Shown one piece after another: positions 39,078 through 52,000 of a stretch of 64,000 nt of DNA. Each line of letters begins with the position of its first letter. Within the stretch, counting starts at the first letter, position 1. Origin of the DNA: Casuarius casuarius (Eukaryota; Chordata; Aves; Casuariiformes; Casuariidae); the NCBI GenBank assembly GCA_003342895.1, contig PTFA01000087.1, positions 1,388,708 through 1,452,707 on the forward strand, given 5' to 3'. The notes under the pieces are model-generated. The model saw only the letters and a list, made by a program, of their open reading frames with translations, made no database searches and was not told the DNA's origin. The translations under genes and the position numbers were made by a program.

Positions 39078-42000
39078 CTGTGAATAGATAAAGACCCAGA
39101 TTAGTATCTACAACATCTGCCACTTTCATGGTATCACTAATTACAGATGTTGAAAAAAAAAAGTCAAGGCCCTAATATTCACAAGCCNTTCTTAAATGAC
39201 AGGAATTTTTTAAGAGTATGTCTTGGTGGCTTCATAGATCCACAGGATTCAGATTTTCTAGACTCCTTCAGCGTATTAAAGACCAGAAACCTATTTTTAA
39301 AAATAATAGCTAAGATTCCCTTGTATTTGTATGATTTCAGCAGCTGGAGTAAAGTATTAAATACTGTCGGACACTTGAGATGCAGTTGCAAATGCTTTCA
39401 TTAAGAAACAACAGAATAGGAATTTCTGTTCCTAATTTTTTTTGGTTGTAAAGGTCATCACTAACTTCTAGTAGTTGAGAAGTTAAGTATCTGAAAGCTA
39501 ACTTTGCCCCAGGTCTGGTGGAATTGAGTTCTATTTAGCTTTACCTCTACTTGTGCTTTCAAAANCTCATTTCTTCACATTAAACCAAAACTGTATTGGA
39601 GAGCCAGTGCTACCAATCTCTGTAAGAAAGCAGGGAACCAGCCACCTACCTAGGGAAAATCAGGTCCCCTCAAATTTTGGGCACAAGGATTAAGGCATGC
39701 AGTCTTATTAATCATTTTGGAAAAATTAAATTCAAGACATTGTTCAGAAACCACACAAGGAAAGAGCACCACGAGTGTTCTGCAGCGTTAACTGGATGGC
39801 AGTGCCCACAACAATCTTTCTGGCGAACAAACCTGCACTCATTCCCACAGAAATTTTATTAATGCTGCTGTTAACCAAGCAGGTTCTTTTCAAACACTGA
39901 GCAGTAGATGGCAGCAATTCAGCACGGAAATCATCTACGAGTACTTTAGCACTGGAGCGCTATCACAGAGCTAGATCAAAACGACTGTCTTTCCAACTTT
40001 TGGGGAGAGTTCATTGCTAAGACTCACTTGTATTAGAAAAAAAAAGTGATATGACTAATCTCTCTTTTGAAGCTTTCTACCTGCTGCTGTCACTTTACCA
40101 TCCCCATGGAAGGGACACGGCTGGAGAAGGGAATTGAGTTACAGTCTGGAAATCAGCCACAGCCACTGGATATAAACTGTCTGCTTTAAGTTTTAATGCA
40201 GATGTATGTATCTCCTCCAACCCATACCGTTTCCTTTAGAAATGCCCTTCTCTTCTAAAGTTATACTGCTCTGCTTACCTGGACACAACTTACAGTCATA
40301 TGCTGTACAAATAAAAAAACCAGTTTCTGTACTTAAGATTGCATTTTGCAGATGTTTCTGTCTCAACAGTAAAAATCAATGGAGCCAAGTTCACTTTCAG
40401 ACCTTGTCTCTGTTGACCTGGCATACAGAAAACTTTTCTTGACGCAGCCCTGTTAAAGGAGCTCTGGCTTTTTGGTGACATCAAGGTTGGGCTGGAAGAG
40501 AAGGCTGGGTGTGCTAGCCAGATGGAAAAGAAAGGGGGGCAGTAGTCCCACAAAAAATATGTCACAGCTTTAAATCATACTACCAAAATAGTTGAACAGA
40601 ACTAAATGCATTAGTTTAAAAGCAGCAGAGACTTATGCACTCAGCTCCCTTGAATCCAGGCTCACCAACCATGGTAGGACTATTCAGGGGTATTGCTACA
40701 GGTCTGCACTACTGGCAGTAGCAAGGGGAGGTGTTCAGTCCAACAAAACCATGCCATCTTCTGCAGTCACATAATACAGAGGAACATTTATTTTCTAGAA
40801 ACCTATTTCACTGGAATTTTATTATGCTTTAGGTGCTTTTTTTTTTTTTGGTCCCGACATATAAAAGCTTGTATTCAGAAAACATCAACTTGGGGATATG
40901 TTTAAATGCTTGTGGCCTTTTAATGGTAAGTGACCAATACAAAATAGTAATCTTAAACCATTTTCCATAAATAACTGGCCTAGATTTATTCACGTAAAAC
41001 TGATTTGTTTCTTAAATGCCTACTGCAATGCAACCGTTTTTCCATTCAGCTTCAGGGGAAAATCAACTACCTTATTGACTATTTCTGACAAGCAAACAGA
41101 TTAAATTGACTGCATAGAAAATGCACAATTTAACTCATTTGCTCCTCTGCTTTCTCCATTCAAGCAGGCCATCACAGTATTTACATGTAAATCTTTGGGT
41201 ACAGTTTACCACATTTCCCTTTTGATTTGCGCTGCTTCGTATTTCCCTTGCATTTTCAACAGATCAAATTAATAAATCAGATTTTCAAAAGACCCTCATC
41301 CTAAGGCCTAATCTTGCCTTCACAGAAGTCATTGAATGCTTCAGTGCTCAAGGAATCACAGACAATAAGTTGGAAGGGACTCANAAAGGTCACCTAGTCA
41401 GCCCCTGTGCCACAAGGCAGGACCATGTATATGCACCCTGTTCCTTATGGATGCTTATGTGACATGTATATAGTAATGGATATTCCACAAGCTCCAGAGA
41501 ATTTATTCCAGTGCCTGAGGTGACACTAGAAAGTTTCCCTTCTGTAGCATCTGAATTTCCCTTGCTATGTGGAATTCACTCTGTTTTGCTTCTCTGCAGT
41601 GGCATGGAGAACTGTTTTTTACTTTCCACTCTGCAGAAAGCTTTTACATGTTTGAAGGCTTATCACTTAGTCTTCTCTAGGCCAAATTGCCATTCTGTTT
41701 CCTGCTTTAAACCACTTTGCACAATCTTTGTGCACTGATGAACAAATACTACTCATCACTCTAGAAATAGCGTTTTTTTCTTCCTCTCACTGCCCATAAA
41801 GCACCCTGTGTTAAACCTTCTCATTAAAAGGTACAATGGAAAAGTTAAACACACTCCAGATTCATTGATTTAAAGTAATAAACACTGTTAGGATGATCTA
41901 CTTTCATCTGCTGCCACTGGCAAGTTTCACTGTGATATTGCACATCCTCAGCCTTCCTTAAGAAAGAACATGACCGTGTTGTGTCAGTACAGGCGGCCTC

Positions 42001-42086
42001 CTCTTGTGTGGGCCCTGGCCTTGTGTGGACCAAGCTTTCGGTGAAGCACTCTGTGCTCTGTCAAATAAAGCCTCTATTATTCTTAC
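39078..42086 (-). other. PRR5: PRR5 last intron
   Basis: Begins with GTAAGA (minus strand, complement of 42081-42086) and ends in a pyrimidine-containing TATTCACAG. The phase-1 junction is consistent on both sides. The intron contains the 3' end of a CR1 element at 41351-41720. The reading frame of the last exon stays open for 17 codons into the intron, beginning with ATG at 39127-39129. Confidence 0.88.
41351..41720 (-). mobile_element. CR1 LINE, 3' end remnant in PRR5 intron
   Basis: Read on the plus strand it follows the reverse complement of the CR1 3' region. GGAATCACAGA comes first, then AAGTTGGAAGGGACTCA, GGTCACCTAGTC, GCCCCTGTGCCA..GGCAGGACCA, TTCCAGTGCCTGAGG, and TTCTCTAGGCCAAATTGCC near the far end. 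The terminal GGAATCACAGA corresponds to the ATTCTATG-type 3' tail. Divergence is high, so the copy is old. It is in the same orientation as PRR5. Confidence 0.82.
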
Positions 42087-42225
42087 CCAAAATACAAGAA
42101 GAGTGTGTGAAGGGTCCATCACTGGAATACAGACCATATGTGCCCAAATAAGGAGAAACGACTTTCTGGATCAGGGATTCCAGTTTCAAATAATCTTCAG
42201 TCACACCTTTCGACTCATGAACCCC
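42087..42225 (-). CDS. PRR5: PRR5 (Protor-1), penultimate coding exon
   Basis: A 139-base exon in phase 0 that encodes 46 residues plus the first base of a Glu codon. It reads GVHESKGVTEDYLKLESLIQ, then KVVSPYLGTYGLYSSDGPFT, then HSSCIL. It is nearly the same as the block I recall for mammalian PRR5, differing mainly by conservative changes. Both splice sites are strong: acceptor TTTTCTCTCTTTCAG and donor TTGG|GTAAGA. In the protein this closes the HbrB-like region that contacts Rictor. PRR5L has a recognisably different version (SVHEPTG type), so PRR5 is preferred. The exon before it should end at a codon boundary after the LQ pair, and I could not find it in the window. Confidence 0.94.
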
Positions 42226-45200
42226 CTGAAAGAGAGAAAACACCCAAGGTAAACACTGTCTTCTCCAGCCACAAGCTTTCTTTGCTCACCAGCGTAGAGA
42301 GACAGCAAGCATCTTCATTACATTACATAGCAAAGGTGCACTGGGATGTGCTATTACAGCTTCTACTGTAAAACCAGGAGATGTGAATCAAACCGTAGAA
42401 ACTCACCATGCACGCACTCCACAAATGGTCGGAAGGAGACAATATCTAGTTCCAGGAGTTTAAAAAGGTGCATCCTGCTGAGTGCAAAGGCAGCTCAGGA
42501 TTAGCTCTGTGAAGATCAATTAAAAATGTCCCTGGGCTTTTTGTTACTGTAAACCTGTATGGACTACCTGAATGAAAGATAAGCTACCACTGGGTGCTGC
42601 ACCAGAGGCTGGTACCACAAGGTGTCACTGCCATCTAAGCAACAGGATTAAAAAAAAGGTAGAACCAAGACTCTGAAATATCTCTTCCAAGATATTTTCA
42701 ACAAGATATATTTACAGTGAAGAGGTTTTATATCCCTTTCTTCACACCTCCTTGGCACTTTTTGTTATCCAGGCAAAAGTCACATTAAAACTACCAATGG
42801 TAAGATTCACCCATAGGCAAAATCTTTTGCCCTTAGCTCTTAACTATGCCCTTCCACCCAGGAGTAGACTTATAGNGTTGGGGAGTTGCCAGGTAAATGC
42901 TGTGAGCTGTAGTCTCCCTTCCACTTACTGGTGCCTGATCAGAGCCCTTTATACTCATGTGAAGGATTCCACTTGCTCCCCAAAGCATCTCCACATTTCT
43001 GTGTAGCCGTACGATATATATTTTGACAGATCTCCTTGCAAAGTTAAGATCATAAATGTCAAACTCAGTGGGAATTCTGCTGGAATTCAGCAGAATTTCA
43101 GATTTCACAATATGTCTCTGAATTGTTGTTAAAAGCCCAATAAACATGTTGGGATCAAAGAAGCCAGAGAGAACTCTGCAGATCAAATGAGTAAAATTGC
43201 AACACTTCCTTCAGTATGTGAAAGGATCCTGATGTTCAGGATGTATCTGTTGCTTAGTATGATTCCCCCAAAAGTGTCTACAAAAACATACCAGCCTGTA
43301 ATGTGTTTGTGCATGACCTGCTTCACCTCTTGGCTGCTGTGCTGGCTGAATGACAAGGCTAGCCACATGGCATTATTTATGCTTATTCACTTGATAGAAG
43401 CTTGTGAAAGAAAAGTAATAAATAATGGCTAACCAAGAAGAAATAGAATCTTGATCCCAGTTCAGTGGGTTTTAAATAATGATTAACAATCTTTGGAAAT
43501 GTGCTATGTCCTGTGAAACTTTCAGAAATTCACAAATATAAGTAGGAATGCGAGGGCATGTGCAGTGAGTCTGAAAGCTTGCAAGCACCAAAGTAACTGC
43601 AGAATGAACCCATAGCCTTCTATGCTATTCAATCAATTAAAAACAGATAAAAATAACCTAGAAATAACTCAGGAGGCTTAGTGAAGGTATGCCTATTATT
43701 TCAAAGTCACTGCTAGCGTGTTCATGATCATATCAGGTCCATAACCCATTGGCAAAGAACAACGTATCAGGCCATCAGTTCCAGGTTCCCACTCCAGCTA
43801 TCTCTAGACACAGCTTTCTAAATGTGATATACAGTACTAGTGGCAAAGGAAAGTGCTATTTAGTATTGCTCATGCCCAGCCTCTGGGCTAAGGCTTCATT
43901 TACTTTTCTGCTGTTTAAGTATTTTTAATTCTTATGAAAGAAGGTAACTAAGTATCAGCTGTGGAGAATGAAACACGGTAATTCACTAGTACCATGCTGC
44001 CCACAACGTAATTCTTACCACTAGCAGAACTGTGATACTGTGCAAGTGACAAAACTGTCCTTCTCCGGTGGCATCTTAACACTCCTATGAGCCTTACATG
44101 CTTGAAAAGTTTTTTTGTTTTCACCCTTGGCTGTAAATTACCTGTTCTGCTATAAATTCCTTCTTCCTTGATTAACACCTCTAAAGCATGAGCTTTATTC
44201 TGCAGTAGACTGCTACTCTCGCTGGGATACAAGACAGCTCCCAGCAGCTTGAAAGGTGCTTGGGCTAGGGTAGGTTCCCTGAGTAGGTGGAAACATAGTG
44301 TGCAGGCTCCAGCTGACCCCGCTTTCATGACAGGGCAGGGGAGCAGCTTCGGCTCCCTGCGCCCAGGCCGTGCTCTCCCCTCTCAAACTCCCAGCTCCCC
44401 AACAACTTGCACTAATTTCCTCTTCAGTTTTGTCCTCAAGTTCTTTTCTTTCTCTCAGTGATATTCTCCACCCTTGTTTTCACTTCAGCTTATCTTAGTT
44501 GCCACCTTTCAAGTGAAGAGACCACAAAATACCATTTTTATAGTGTAAAACCTCCTACCGTTAACACAACCAGCCATTAGTCTTATTCCTCAGTTTTGCA
44601 ATCATTCATGGGAAGCTTTCAAAACATACTGAAAAGTCATAAAACATCTGGCTTCCGCCAGAGCTGTGATGACTTCTTTTCTGTTTCTTGTCTTGGCACG
44701 AATACGTTGTATCCACCTGCAAGATCCTTCCTGCATTAACTATTGTTACAGGCCTTCCTGAAATCACTAGAAGCGGCAGTCCCCTTAAACCATTTTATAA
44801 GTGCTGCAGTGTGTATGCAGCTGCTGTTAGAGCAGTAGTGTAACAGGCTGCAGACACACAGTGAATGTGTAAAACAGTGCTGCTTCTGCATTTCTCTCTG
44901 CTGTGTTATTCAGTGACAAACTTGTTCCTCCAGAGCCCTCTATTTATCCAAATACAACAAGTACAGCCCAATATTCAGCAAAGACTATCTCAACTTTCCA
45001 AACCCCAACTTTCCATATGATGGTGAAAAGCACCATCACTTATTTACAGATCGTCTCAGCCAGAGGGGCCCAGTGGAGTGCATACAGGNTCAGAGCAATC
45101 TGGGGCCACTTCCACCTGGCCTGCAGCCTCCTCCCAGGGCACTGAGGCTCTTTAGTCACTGAATGCTGCTCAGGAAGCCAACTATCTTGTGCCCAGGCAT

Positions 45201-45235
45201 AGCTTGCTACAGAGCGAGCTGGTCCCTGCTGCAGT

Positions 45236-45375
45236 TGTATCAGCGGGACCCTGAGGCACAGAGGGGAAGTGCGTTACAACCGGGATCCAGGCTGTAGGTT
45301 GTCAAAGGTTAGGTCACGAGATATAAGCCAGGCCCTGCTTAGCTTTAAAAGCTGATACGGTCATAGCCCAGAAAG
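45236..45375 (-). mobile_element. 5S-rRNA-derived SINE remnant (AmnSINE1-like)
   Basis: On the minus strand, GGCTATGACCGTATCAGCTTT followed by AAAGCTAAGCAGGGCCTGG parallels 5S rRNA: ggccataccac, then ctcggaagctaagcagggtcgggcctgg. AAGCTAAGCAG is exact and is part of the 5S internal promoter (box A). Further along, CCCCTCTGTGCCTCAGGGTCCC parallels the ctctgtgcctcagtttccc core shared by MIR/Deu-type SINEs. A 5S head joined to such a core is the architecture of AmnSINE1-class elements. The copy is heavily diverged and has lost the middle of the 5S region. Confidence 0.6.
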
Positions 45376-47765
45376 GAGGTAGCTGCAGGCACAGAGGCAG
45401 CCTACAATAGGTTAGTTAAGATATAATAAGGAAACTAATAGAGGCAGAAGTGTTCCTCGACCCTATTTGAGAAAATGCAAATTTCAAATTCTGCATTTGT
45501 TTCGTTACAGAAATCCTCAGGTTTTGCTGGTGCTACAGGGCGAACATCACTTTGGGTACAGCCAAACAGCAGCCAGAGGTAGGGCTTGCTGCACACAGCT
45601 GGGCCAGCTGTGAGCTGGTNATCCCGGGGGCTGGCAATGGCAAGCCCCTGGCAACACATGCTTCAGTGGCCTATACAGTCCTGCNGTGGCTTACAGTGTC
45701 CACGTGGCTGTCATCTCATTAATATCCCGAACAGTTAGGTTAGAGAAGGGGTCGGAAATGATGACTGCCTTGCCAATTATTGTTATCCCAGCAGTGATAC
45801 AGCAGTACAGCAGCACACAAACCTCACTTGAAGAGTTTACTGTCCCTCTCTGCCCCTGCCCACTTGTTCCCGCTCAGTCACATACTGCAGTTTTCTATCC
45901 CTTTGGCTAAGAGGGGGCTTACCCAAACAGCTAATCTGGCACTGAATGGGTCTGAGGGGGCAAGAAGTTTCAGTGGGAAGGCTGTGTGTGTATCTATATA
46001 TACCCATATAAAAATGTCTATTTTAAAAAGCACCCTCTCCCAAATTTTTAAGTAATTATGCTTATAAAGGCAAAATTAACTTTAGATTAAACCAATTTGG
46101 GATTTTGATCCATGTCATAATGGTTTCTGAGAGACTGATGGCAGGATTTNAAATTGACCAATATAAAAAGGTTTATTTATTTTCTTGTTATTTTGGCAAC
46201 TCTTGGTTCTTCTTGTACTTACTGCTTGATATCTTATTTGCTTGGCATGTCAATATATAGCAATAAAGCAAAAGTCAGATCTAGCAGGCTGGCTGCTTAG
46301 CTTACAGGAAGCCATATCATAATCTGGAGAAAAAAAATGAAAACTTGGAGATTAGCAGTGAAACAGAGGCTCTACCCTTATATTTAATGCAAAATTTTCT
46401 CTGCAGACATGCAAAAACTTACTCTAAAAGATAACCATGACCTTTTATGAACCCAATTTCATTTTAGCAGGAGTTTCATGCTTCTTTGAGAGTGTTAGAT
46501 GTATCTATTAAATTCCTTTCCAGGCTTTCCCTGACCTATTTATTTATCAACTGAAGTCCAAAATAGTTCAATATCAAACAGTTCCAAGTGCCTTAGCATT
46601 TCTGGAAGAGTGTAGCTGCTGGATCAAGTCCTGATTTTGGTTACACTGTTTTGAAATGCAACGGTCGCCTCATTATATTAGGAAGGTTTCTAGTGTAATA
46701 TAGCTGGAGACAGAAGTCTGCCCTACTCCCTATCATCTTTCAAGGCACAGATAATGATGATTTGAGTCCTGAAGATGTGAAATCATTGCAAATGGAAAAG
46801 GGTTGTACTCAGCATTAAGAGGAGAGGTAACTATTTCAGAATATAACACAGTATCCAGACTGCTTACTTCATTACTTCTAATTAAATCATCTGGAAATAG
46901 AGAATTGTATGTAGTAGTCTGAAAGCATTAAAAGGACCCAATGCACCACTACTTTGGCATAGATAGCCATAAACATTCCCAGAAGGGTCATATACACTGA
47001 AGATTACAGGTTATTGAGTTAGGTATTTTAAGATGTTACTACCCTCTCAACTGGAAGTTGCTATCCCCTCTGCTGAGACAGAGTAACTGGCCATGTGTGT
47101 AACCTCTGTCGCTAATATTAAAGTATATTGTTCCAACAAAGCATTCCTTGAGTTTGGGAACAAAACTTCACGAGTCACAAGTGTAAGTCATCCCAGCCAG
47201 AACAGATGCACTGAACTACTCGGGCTTCCGCCCTGGTTAGTTCAGTGAACTAACCACAAACTCCTACTGAGTTTTTAAATGACACAAGGACTTCATATGA
47301 AAACAAAGGGGAAAGAATAGGTCATATATTCTTCTTTTGGCCCTGCTAATAAGCAGATACATTCAGAAGAACGGCGAGGGATTTAGTAAGCCATGTAAGC
47401 CCACAGCCTCCTTTCAAAATTTATAGCAATTCTCTAAGCCTCAATGTGGTCCTAAAATGGACACTAGCCCAGGCAGNCATTTAAGTACCTGAAGAGTCCT
47501 TCTTAAACACAACCTTAAAACCTGTCTCAGATTAATGTTTATAGATTTAACTTTTTGCATGCCTCACATTATAAAGAGGTATAATAATATAATAATCTGC
47601 TTTGAAGATTGTTTTTAATGAATATATGTATTAACAGAAAATATTGTTAAGTCATTATAAACATTTTATCTAAGTGTAGGCTACATGACTTGCAAGGTTG
47701 CCAGAGAGCTAATACCTATTATGGTAGCATTCTCCATAATTTTCCTTTAAAAAATCAGTATCAAA

Positions 47766-47792
47766 TTTCCATGTTTTATTTTACCATGGAAA
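47766..47792. repeat. Perfect 8-bp inverted repeat, 11-base loop
   Basis: TTTCCATG at 47766-47773 pairs with CATGGAAA at 47785-47792 around an AT loop, within a strongly AT-rich stretch (about 47510-47850). Confidence 0.6.
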
Positions 47793-48984
47793 TGAAATAA
47801 CCATAATCACACCTCTTTATTGCTATATCCTATTATATATATTTTTAACACCCTGCTCTGCTCTTCATAAGCAGTGGGCACTGATACTGCCACTGAGGCT
47901 GGCAGAACTGCTATTGATCTAACTCAGCATGAGTAAGATGCATGTGTGCCTGCAGCCTCTGCCCCTGTGTAGCTAGGCAGTCACTGCTGCATACTCCCAA
48001 AGGCTCCATCTCTGTCTCTTTATTCATTGCAATAATTGAAATCCTTTTCTTTTTTGGCTACAAACATACTTAAAATATAAGCTGATAGCATAAGCACTTC
48101 CAGAACGAATGCACTAAAGAAATACATAATGAGGTGACACAGTACTTACAGCCACATTGCTAGTCCTCAGCAAATGCCCTAGTGACCATAAACACCACTG
48201 TGTCATCCTCAGCCCATCAGGGAGGGATGTCTCAAAAGATCCCAGAAATGAATCATCCACTGCCCACCATTTTCACCTAGTGCTGGCCACTTAGCTTCCT
48301 TAGGCTCCTGTAAGAAAACCCAGACATGAAGCAATCTGCAAAGAGAGTCACAGCCATGAAGAACTGCTTAGGCTGCCGCTAGTCTGGTATGTCTCATTAG
48401 AGAGCCAGACTAAAGTAGGACACACAGGTTTGGGCTTCCCATGTTCCTGTAAGCAGATGCAGAACATCCTACGGGAAAGACCCGGCTTGCGAAACCTTGA
48501 AATGGGACAGAAAGGGAGGAGGTTTAGTGTTGTGTACTGCTTATGCCTCTCACTTCTCACCCCACAAGTTGGATGCAAAGCTGCACTTCTGCTTTTTACC
48601 TGCATTGGGGAGCAAAGAAGTGCTAAAACTCTAAGAAGGGAAGTGCCTACAGTTAATAACCTGCCCAGGGAGACTAATAATGAAACAGTGAGCAGTGACG
48701 ACCAGGCAACAGAGCAGGCTGCATGAGTTTCTGCCCCATTGCTCTTTGGGAATTACAGCCTTCGAGAGCTATTCTGTGGGGATGGGACCAAGCCACTTCA
48801 TGTTCTCCATCGTGTGCATGCCTGGCATGGCGCTATGTGCTCCCCTGACCCTCAGAAAGCACCCTCAGAATTCACCCTTTATCCCCACATAATCGAGCAG
48901 AGTTCCCACCATCAAAACCACCTGTGTATGGGATAAGAATTTCTCACCAATATACATTAACTGTTTTTCTTTTCCTTCCTAATG

Positions 48985-49012
48985 AATATCCACCAACCAA
49001 TATCCACCATCC
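48985..49012 (+). repeat. Two-copy tandem duplication, 14-bp unit
   Basis: AATATCCACCAACC is followed directly by AATATCCACCATCC, with one mismatch. Confidence 0.8.
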
Positions 49013-52000
49013 AACCACCTCAAACTCTGAAACTACCCCCTACTGCTGCTGCTTCCACAAAAGGCTCAGGACATCTACACAAGTCACATCATGGGACTTC
49101 AAAACACTTCCTTGTAAGTGCTTGCTAGCACAGAACTAAGTAGAACAAAGAAGAAATTTTCCTCTCAGGTACTTCTGGTTGGCAGAGCAAGCACAAGGAA
49201 AAGAAAGGCATATTGACCACTTCATCTAACTTTGTTGAAATCTTGGAGATTGGTGGGTTACATTGGTGGAAGTACTTATCCTACAAATCTTGCAATGCAT
49301 CACCCTCTTGATGGCAGGCTAGGGACCAGAAAAGAGAACTGAGCATATAAATCACAATACCTGGAGACAAAAAGGCTAGAGCTCAAGCTGTCATGTCCTC
49401 TGAGAATCAGGCACATCTGAAGGGGATGTCTTACGCACACCAAAAGGCTAGAAATAAACTTAGCTGCTGGCTGTTCTTTTTGCTACCTGCTTCTCTTGGC
49501 TGCTTTCCGTTGATGCTTGCTTCATGTTATTCCACTTCAGTGTCTTAGCTGGATCTCCACATGGCCCTAACTCTTGTATACCTGACTCCTTTCATTTTAA
49601 CTCTTCAGCTTCCTTCACTTCTCCCCCTTGCCATCTGCTCTATCCCAATACCTCACATCAGTCCTGAGCTCCTGGAGACTCTTTTAGGCCTCGTGCAAAC
49701 CCCAGGTCATCTGCTGAGCTCCTCTGCTGAGCCTCCCTATGTTCATCTTTACTGCAGGCTGCTTCAGTTCTAGACAACTGGAAGTTGCCCCATGCAGCTT
49801 ATTTCTGTGTGAAATACTCACTCCTCACTTATTTGTGTGTGAAAAAACATAAACCACTATTAAACACCAAACTGCTTCTGACTGATCAACAAAAACTTCA
49901 TGTTTTTCTCAGTATTTATGAAAAGGTCACAGGTCCTTTTAAGTTTTCAATTCTGACTAGTAACATCCACCATGAATACCATCCAGAAAAGGTGATCTCA
50001 GTCAGATGCTTTTCAATTCCCTCTTTACCACAGAATAATAAAAACCATTTACATAACAAATTATACTTGCACCTCTGAAAAATGATCTCNAGCATCTAAG
50101 TGCACCCGAGCAACTGGACATAAGGGTGGGAAATGCTTCACCCCAGCCTGCAACTTTAGATGTGCTGATGGATACACTAGTAACTGAGTAAATAACTGTA
50201 GCACTCTTAAATGTTTTAGTTGAATCACTGGCCTCCATCCTGGCCTACCAACGAAAGGCCTGGACCTACTGCATGCTGATGCAGTCCTGACCAGGTGCTG
50301 CATGAAAGGAAACACACTGCAGGAAGTGTTTACAGGGTCAGGCCCAAATGCAAACATGTCCTGGGCTTGTAAGCTGCCCTGTCTTAACCACACAGGAAAA
50401 CAGCTAAGAAATGTTACTATTTTTGGCTTAAAGGCAGCAGATTCCTTGGAGGAAAGAAAAATGCTTTAAGAAATGCATTTCTTTCCTTAACTGACAACAG
50501 ACCACAGGTCAGTATGACTGACAGAAACACACANTCAGTGGTGATACTCTGACAAATACCGGATATTAATAGTTGCCCAACTACTTACAGGAAAACCTGA
50601 AATTAAAAGTCAGAGGACATACCACAAGGCAAACACCAAATAATATCTATAGTGAAAATGCATGTTATTTGGACAACACTGCTGCAAAGACTTGATAAGG
50701 GTGTGCACACCCCAGTGACCACACAAACAGCAAGATCGGCTTCTTAGTTTAGTCAAAGAGACAGAAGCAGCCTTGCTTGTAAGGGATGGGGTAAACGGTG
50801 CCCTCACAGGCCATGATTAATTGTTATCTGACTGGCATGCGTAATACCTTTCATTGCATCATATCCAACCTCACAAAACTTGGCCAACACAGCAGCAACC
50901 CCGACTCAGTACAGGCATGAAATTAGTGTAAGGAAGAAGTGGAGACCAATGGGCCCCTGGTTCTCCCTGTTTGCACCACCTGCGGTGGAGCAAAGGCTCC
51001 CAGTTACATCAGGGGTTGCATTTTGGATTGGCATCTGCATCCCTCCAATAGATGTGTGCATCCCACATATGCACACATTTAATATTCTGCAGCTTTTCTA
51101 CCTCAGATGTATTACAGCATCATCTAATTGTTACTGATCATCCCAAGTCAGGATAAAAAGAAAACATGTTCCTGAAAGGCCTTACTCTGCAATGCTCACA
51201 CACACAACTATGGCAGCAAAAGTTACATCAAGGATTACTTGGCTGAGAAAAGGCTTTAGGAGTGGTCCCACATTCACAGAATTTCCATGATCTCTGAAGT
51301 GCTCTGGCGCTTTANAGTGCCAATTCTTTTGACTCAGTCCACCTGGCCTCATGCTTTGGAGGCGACTGCAGCGGCTGTTGGAGCACTGTATGTNGCTGCC
51401 CAAGCAGTCGAATTCCTCCTCCTGCACGCAGCTGTTCAGAGCTGTTGCTCTTACTGCACCACAGAGTAGCATTGTGGGGGACTCCCGCCCACGTTTCCTT
51501 CACCTTCAGCTGAACTTGTACAACACTGTAACGAAAAACTCAAAGATCTTGTTCCTATAGCCACTGCAGTGACTGGCTAGGCTCCAACACGAAATCAGGA
51601 AGCCCTGAGTGCATGAACACGTTGGCCCCCCCCCACACTGGCATTTGCCCACATTGCTCCATGGGAATCCAGCCTGCAAAGCAAATCCCTCAGTATTACA
51701 CAAATGGAGCTTTTTCTATCGCATTTTGGGGGCAGCATCTGGCCTTTGTTTACACATGGAGTCATCAGATTGATAACTGATTCTTCTCAGCCTTTGTAAT
51801 CTTCACACCAAGGAAAACAGCACATGAAATCAGCCATACAGTATCAGGCCAAAAGTTCATGAAATTCAACATTTTGCCACTAACAGTGCTAAGTAGGAGA
51901 AATGTATGGAAAAAAAGAAGAAATAGGGCATGCACAGTGTGGACTTTCTTCTAGAATACTGTGCCTGCTTCTGACAAGCAGCAAGGTAAAAACTTGCTGT

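Noticed and set aside
42407..42474. Exon-like 68-base segment on the minus strand with acceptor TGCACTCAGCAG and donor CATG|GTGAGT, open as MHLFKLLELDIVSF and onward.
   Set aside because: Good splice sites, but its length and phase cannot join the phase-0 start of the 42225 exon without a stop, and the peptide does not match PRR5. At most it is a non-coding alternative exon.
42833..43368. Two abutting minus-strand frames just upstream of the PRR5 exon.
   Set aside because: No family motif, no splice sites in register, and one contains an N. They do not match the PRR5 HbrB region.
44718..44785. Minus-strand segment ending in ILQ before a GTGGAT donor-like site, resembling the expected LVLQ exon end.
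   Set aside because: The donor is weak and the peptide before it (TIVNAGRILQ) does not match the conserved IVQMLLVLQ block. Coincidental.
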